A stretch of DNA of 9,196 nucleotides from Cyanothece sp. UBA12306. Its GTDB lineage: Bacteria; Cyanobacteriota; Cyanobacteriia; Cyanobacteriales; Microcystaceae. The translations under genes and the position numbers were made by a program. Below the pieces are notes generated by a model. It had not been told where the DNA came from and searched no databases. It saw only the letters and a list, made by a program, of their open reading frames with translations. Location: NCBI GenBank assembly GCA_003448685.1, contig DLXW01000253.1, positions 4,550 through 13,745 on the forward strand. The letters run 5' to 3'. Positions within the stretch are counted from its first letter, which is position 1, and every line of letters starts with the position of its first letter. Shown piece by piece: positions 6,107 through 9,196 of the stretch.

Positions 6107-8275
6107 ATGTCCCAAGCTAAAATCGCCCCTGATAGCATCGATCTCCAAGATCCCCAATATTACTTCAATCGAGAATTAAGCTGGTTAGAATTCAATTATC
6201 GAGTCTTACACGAAGCTTTAGACGAACGCACCCCACTCCTAGAACGCCTCAAATTTTGTGCTATCTTTAGCTCTAACCTCGATGAATTTTTTATGGTGAG
6301 GGTTGCCGTATTAAAACAGCAATTAAAAGCAGGTGTAACGAAATTAACAGCAGATGGACTCACCCCCCACGAACAACTAACAGCTATTAGCGATCGCCTC
6401 CGTCCCTTAGCCAAACAACAAGATCACCTCTTTGAATATACCCTCAGAAACCTTTTAACCGCCCAAGGAATCTATCTAGTTAACTACGTTGATCTCGATC
6501 AAGAACAGCGCACCTATCTTCATCAATATTTTGAAGACCAAATTTTCCCCGTTCTTACTCCCCTAGCAGTTGATCCAAGTCATCCTTTCCCCTACATTTC
6601 TAACTTGAGCCTCAACTTAGCGGTAGTAGTTCGAGAACCAGAAACTGATGAAGAACGCTTTGCTAGGGTGAAAGTTCCCCGCGTTCTACCCCGTTTTATC
6701 GCCTTACCCAAAGAATTACGCCATCAAGAAGATGATCAGACAGCAATTTGGACAGGAGTTCCCCTCGAACAAGTAATAGCCCACAATCTCGAAGCCTTGT
6801 TTCCTGGGATGATTGTACAAGAATGTCACCCCTTTCGCTTAACCCGCAATGCCGACTTATCCGTAGAAGAAGATGAAGCAGACGATCTTCTCCTAGCTAT
6901 TGAACAAGAATTGCGTAAGCGTCATGTGGGGAAATCAGCCGTTCGTTTAGAAATTCAAGCTTCAACTCCGAGTAACATCAGACAACGACTGATGGAAGAT
7001 TTAATCTTAGAAGAAAACGACGTTTACCAGATCGATGGATTATTAGGACTAAAGGATTTATTTTACTTTATGTCTATTCCTCGTCCCGATCTCAAAGATC
7101 CTTCGTGGACTCCCATTATTCCTCCTTTTTTACAGCGGGTAAAAGAAGTAGTTGATGGTAATGAAGATGGGGTTATTCAACTCGAAGGAGAAGATATTTT
7201 CTCCTTAATTCGTCATTCAGATTTATTAGTTCATCACCCCTATGATTCTTTTAGTGGTTCAGTCCAACAATTTATTACCCAAGCAGCTTATGATCCCAAT
7301 GTTTTAGCCATTAAAATGACTCTCTATCGAACTTCAGGAGATTCTCCCATTGTTAATGCCTTAATTACTGCGGCTGAAAATGGCAAACAAGTAGCAGCAT
7401 TGGTAGAATTAAAAGCTCGTTTTGATGAAGAGAATAACATTATTTGGGCTAAGCGATTAGAACAATCAGGGGTTCATGTTGTTTATGGATTAGTTGGTTT
7501 AAAAACCCATACAAAAATTGTTCTAGTAGTACGTCAAGAAGGCAATAAAATTAGGCGTTATGTTCATATTGGAACGGGAAATTACAATCCTAAAACGGCA
7601 AAACTATACACCGATTTAGGATTATTAAGTTGTCAGGAAGAATTGGGAGCAGATTTAACTGATTTATTTAACTTTTTGACCGGATATTCCCGCCAAAAAT
7701 CTTACCGTAAACTATTAGTTGCTCCCGTAAATATGCGCGATCGCATGATAGCCATGATTAATCGTGAAGCAGAACATTGCCAAAATGGGGAAAGTGGTCG
7801 TATTGTTGCTAAAATGAATGCCTTAGTTGATCCCCAAATGATTGCCACCCTTTATAAAGCTTCCCAAGCAGGAGTCAAAATTGACTTGATTGTGCGGGGA
7901 ATTTGTTGTTTACGGCCAGGTCTTGAAGGGATTAGCGATAACATCAATGTTATCAGTATTGTTGGTCGCTTTTTAGAGCATTCTCGCATTTTTTATTTCC
8001 ACAATGGTGGGAAACAAGAAATCTATATAGGAAGCGCTGACTGGATGACTCGTAACCTCTCACGACGAGTTGAAGCAGTTACCCCTATTGAAGATCCAAC
8101 TTTAGTCCAAGAATTGCAAGAAATTTTGGGCATTATGTTAGCTGATAACCGTCAAGCTTGGGAATTACAATCTGATGGAAATTACATTCAAAGACATCCT
8201 GGAGAAAAGGGACTAGAACAAAGTTCTCAACAAATTTTCATGGATATGGCTGCAAAACCTCTAGGAAATTCTTAG
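6107..8275 (+). CDS. ppk1: Polyphosphate kinase 1
   Basis: PPK1 reversibly transfers the gamma phosphate of ATP to growing inorganic polyphosphate, the polymer of cyanobacterial volutin granules. The 722 residues are full length for the family and all four parts are visible. The N domain carries YFNRELSWLEFNYRVL and SSNLDEFFMVRV (55-66). A head domain spans roughly 125-315. The two phospholipase-D-like C-terminal domains follow. His468 in LKTHTK corresponds to the autophosphorylated His435 of E. coli, and His487 in HIGTGNYN and His625 in LEHSRIF match His454 and His592. Magnesium-site arginines are Arg408 (LYRTSG) and Arg438 (ARFDEENN). All five fall at a constant offset of 33 from the E. coli numbers as I remember them, which argues against internal indels in this core. 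SADWMTRNLSRRVE is also intact. No Shine-Dalgarno sequence is evident. The gene appears monocistronic, with its own 224-bp upstream spacer. Two HIP1 octamers lie inside. Confidence 0.97.
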   Translation: MSQAKIAPDSIDLQDPQYYFNRELSWLEFNYRVLHEALDERTPLLERLKFCAIFSSNLDEFFMVRVAVLKQQLKAGVTKLTADGLTPHEQLTAISDRLRPLAKQQDHLFEYTLRNLLTAQGIYLVNYVDLDQEQRTYLHQYFEDQIFPVLTPLAVDPSHPFPYISNLSLNLAVVVREPETDEERFARVKVPRVLPRFIALPKELRHQEDDQTAIWTGVPLEQVIAHNLEALFPGMIVQECHPFRLTRNADLSVEEDEADDLLLAIEQELRKRHVGKSAVRLEIQASTPSNIRQRLMEDLILEENDVYQIDGLLGLKDLFYFMSIPRPDLKDPSWTPIIPPFLQRVKEVVDGNEDGVIQLEGEDIFSLIRHSDLLVHHPYDSFSGSVQQFITQAAYDPNVLAIKMTLYRTSGDSPIVNALITAAENGKQVAALVELKARFDEENNIIWAKRLEQSGVHVVYGLVGLKTHTKIVLVVRQEGNKIRRYVHIGTGNYNPKTAKLYTDLGLLSCQEELGADLTDLFNFLTGYSRQKSYRKLLVAPVNMRDRMIAMINREAEHCQNGESGRIVAKMNALVDPQMIATLYKASQAGVKIDLIVRGICCLRPGLEGISDNINVISIVGRFLEHSRIFYFHNGGKQEIYIGSADWMTRNLSRRVEAVTPIEDPTLVQELQEILGIMLADNRQAWELQSDGNYIQRHPGEKGLEQSSQQIFMDMAAKPLGNS

Positions 8276-8335
8276 GAAAAATCTTGAAAGTTGTAGCTTG
8301 TTCAATCAATTATTGTAACTGTTAAATGTATGAGG

Positions 8336-8349
8336 ATATTCGAGAATAT
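8336..8349. repeat. 14-bp perfect palindrome upstream of the Uma2 gene
   Basis: ATATTC-GA-GAATAT is a short perfect dyad in the 100-bp spacer between ppk1 and the Uma2-family gene, 27 bp before the start codon. A run of nine or more A residues (8356-8364) follows it. It has no downstream T-run on either strand in the right place for a terminator of ppk1, so an operator is the more natural reading, but such short AT-rich dyads arise easily by chance. Confidence 0.25.
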
Positions 8350-8375
8350 TAGGCTAAAAAAAAACAAGTTTTAAG

Positions 8376-9005
8376 ATGATTGAGACATTAACAAAAATAA
8401 TTACATTTGATGATTTCATAGCCCAATATCCCAAGATCGGGGGACGCTATGAACTACATGATGGAATAATTGTTGAAATGCCCAAACCCAAAGGAAAACA
8501 CTCAACAGTTACGGGTTTTTTGATCGAAGAATTGATCCTCACAATTATTCAAATGGGCAAACGGGGAATGTGGACAATTCCCAGAGAGTCAATTGTTAAA
8601 TCTAGTAACGGGAAATCAGGGTATGAACCAGACATAATTGTGATTGATCAAGAGGCGATCGCGACTGAAACCCGTTGGGAGAGTGAATCAATCATAGAAC
8701 GTGCTTCCTCCGTTAAACTAATAGTTGAAGTTGTCAGTACCAACTGGCGTGATGATTACTTCAAAAAACGCGCAGATTATGAGGAACTAGAGATTGCTGA
8801 ATATTGGATCGTTGACTACGCAGCATTAGGAGGACGGAACTTTTTGGGCAATCCTAAACAACCTAAATTGTCAATTTATCAATTAATTGAGGGAGAATAT
8901 CAGGTTCAGCAATTTAGTGGCGATGATCTTATTACTTCCCCAACATTTCCAGCTTTTCATCAAACAGCTAATCAAATCTTTCAAGCTGGTCTAAAGTGTG
9001 TCTGA
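8376..9005 (+). CDS. Uma2 family (DUF820) PD-(D/E)XK nuclease-fold protein
   Basis: The 209 residues follow the Uma2/DUF820 pattern. The N-terminal block is TFDDFIAQYP..GGRYELHDGIIVEM (10-35), with a conserved glutamate in RYELHDG. His42 sits in KGKHSTVTGFLIEEL. YEPDIIVID has the putative catalytic Asp86. LIVEVVS has Glu118, and DDYFKKRADYEELEIAEYWIVD (126-147) supplies the lysine, tyrosine and YW-V-D signature. In this family the lysine of the E-x-K motif is displaced, and Lys130 or Lys131 may replace it. Uma2 genes are hugely multiplied in cyanobacteria and are annotated as putative endonucleases, but their targets and physiological role are not established. An in-frame stop at 8355 precedes the ATG, which is the first usable start. 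One HIP1 octamer (8655) suggests long residence in this genome. No partner toxin, antitoxin or transposase gene is adjacent inside the window. Confidence 0.9.
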   Translation: MIETLTKIITFDDFIAQYPKIGGRYELHDGIIVEMPKPKGKHSTVTGFLIEELILTIIQMGKRGMWTIPRESIVKSSNGKSGYEPDIIVIDQEAIATETRWESESIIERASSVKLIVEVVSTNWRDDYFKKRADYEELEIAEYWIVDYAALGGRNFLGNPKQPKLSIYQLIEGEYQVQQFSGDDLITSPTFPAFHQTANQIFQAGLKCV

Positions 9006-9036
9006 TACAATTTATAACCTCAGTAGATCACAAACC

Positions 9037-9048
9037 TCCTAGTTAGGA
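9037..9048. repeat. Small palindrome after the Uma2 gene
   Basis: TCCTA-GT-TAGGA is a perfect five-pair dyad 32 bp beyond the Uma2 stop codon, immediately before the G-rich repeat segment. With a loop of only two bases it cannot form a proper RNA hairpin as written, so it is more plausibly a remnant at the edge of a repeat element than a terminator. Confidence 0.25.
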
Positions 9049-9050
9049 TT

Positions 9051-9083
9051 GCGGGGGAGCTTCGGAGACCGGAGCATGGGAGA
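9051..9083 (+). repeat. G-rich GGAGC-type intergenic repeat, degenerate
   Basis: The segment reads as decayed tandem units built on GGGGAG/CGGAGA/CGGAGC/GGGAGA, sharply more G-rich than the surrounding AT-rich spacer. It resembles the GGGGAGCAGGGGAGC-like intergenic repeats I recall from several cyanobacterial genomes. The part GAGCATGGGAGA (9072-9083) matches 11 of 12 bases to the reverse complement of the last 12 bases of the window. Confidence 0.45.
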
Positions 9084-9124
9084 AAGAAGATAGGATAAAA
9101 ATCTAGGATTAGTGATTATAGTTC

Positions 9125-9156
9125 AGATTTTAAGGGATTTATAGATTGTAAAATCT
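9125..9156 (+). terminator. Weak candidate terminator hairpin downstream of the Uma2 gene
   Basis: AGATTTTA (9125-9132) and TAAAATCT (9149-9156) form a perfect eight-base inverted repeat around a 16-nt loop, followed by TTATTTAC. The stem is almost all A-T pairs and the loop is long, so the hairpin would be unstable. It is the only hairpin with a following T-rich stretch between the Uma2 gene and the window edge. Confidence 0.22.
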
Positions 9157-9183
9157 TTATTTACTCTAAAATAGTTGAAAATA

Positions 9184-9196
9184 ATCTCCCCTGCTC
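9184..9196 (-). repeat. Edge of a second G-rich repeat copy, opposite orientation
   Basis: The window ends in ATCTCCCCTGCTC, whose reverse complement GAGCAGGGGAGAT is close to the repeat unit at 9072-9083 and to the consensus-like GAGCAGGGGAG form. The copy is cut by the window edge, so its full length cannot be judged. The two copies face each other across about 100 bp of AT-rich DNA. Confidence 0.4.

Larger units (their letters stand above)
420..8662. repeat. Dispersed HIP1 octamers (GCGATCGC), twelve copies
   Basis: Exact copies start at 420, 1371, 1430, 1718, 1804, 4534, 5226, 5420, 5773, 6390, 7737 and 8655. All lie inside coding regions, none in the spacers. The average is about one per 770 bp, far above chance for AT-rich DNA, and this is the strongest evidence of a cyanobacterial source. 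The longest interval without one runs from 1812 to 4533, covering the end of recN, the SUMF1-domain gene and most of the nicotinamidase gene. Confidence 0.9.

Noticed and set aside
6196..6414. A 72-codon minus-strand open frame within ppk1
   Set aside because: It is antisense to the conserved N domain of polyphosphate kinase, low in complexity and rich in Arg/Ser, as expected for a shadow frame.
102..9005. A defence island or other multi-gene system, suggested by the Uma2 nuclease-fold gene, RecN and the SUMF1-domain gene
   Set aside because: The three genes are not co-directional neighbours forming a unit, are separated by housekeeping genes, and no toxin, reverse transcriptase, Cas, NTPase-switch or integrase gene is present.

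Overview
The window looks like chromosomal DNA from a cyanobacterium with an AT-rich genome. I count twelve exact GCGATCGC octamers (HIP1, the hallmark repeat of many cyanobacterial chromosomes) in 9.2 kb. Several genes belong to cyanobacterial or cyanobacterium-plus-plastid families: a DUF3082 membrane protein, a Ycf39-like SDR, a plant-type nicotinamidase and a peroxiredoxin-like protein. A unicellular Crocosphaera/Cyanothece-like genome would fit, but that placement is inference.

Layout, left to right. A peroxiredoxin-like gene (minus strand, 102-872) diverges from recN (plus, 1060-2820). After a 173-bp AT-rich spacer comes a standalone formylglycine-generating-enzyme/SUMF1-domain gene (plus, 2994-3872). 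Its 3' end overlaps the 3' end of a nicotinamidase gene (minus, 3826-4626) by 47 bp. That gene diverges, across a 56-bp spacer, from a Ycf39-like NAD(P)-binding SDR gene (plus, 4683-5558). The SDR gene converges with the DUF3082 gene (minus, 5571-5882), leaving only 12 bp. A 224-bp divergent spacer with an imperfect palindrome leads to polyphosphate kinase ppk1 (plus, 6107-8275). A Uma2-family gene follows 100 bp later (plus, 8376-9005). The last 191 bp are non-coding and hold G-rich GGAGC-type repeat material in inverted orientation.

How the genes work together: strand alternates often and every same-strand pair is separated by 100 bp or more, so I see no clear operon. The genes cover unrelated housekeeping roles: DNA break repair (recN), NAD salvage (nicotinamidase), polyphosphate storage (ppk1) and probably thylakoid or redox maintenance. 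No tRNA, rRNA, CRISPR array, intact transposase or prophage gene is visible. No gap without a gene exceeds 300 bp.

I did not find a convincing undescribed multi-gene system. The points most worth checking are the antisense 3' overlap that appears to lengthen the nicotinamidase, an FGE-family protein lacking one of the two active-site cysteines, the palindrome in front of ppk1, a possible 28-residue membrane peptide after recN, and the inverted G-rich repeats at the right edge.
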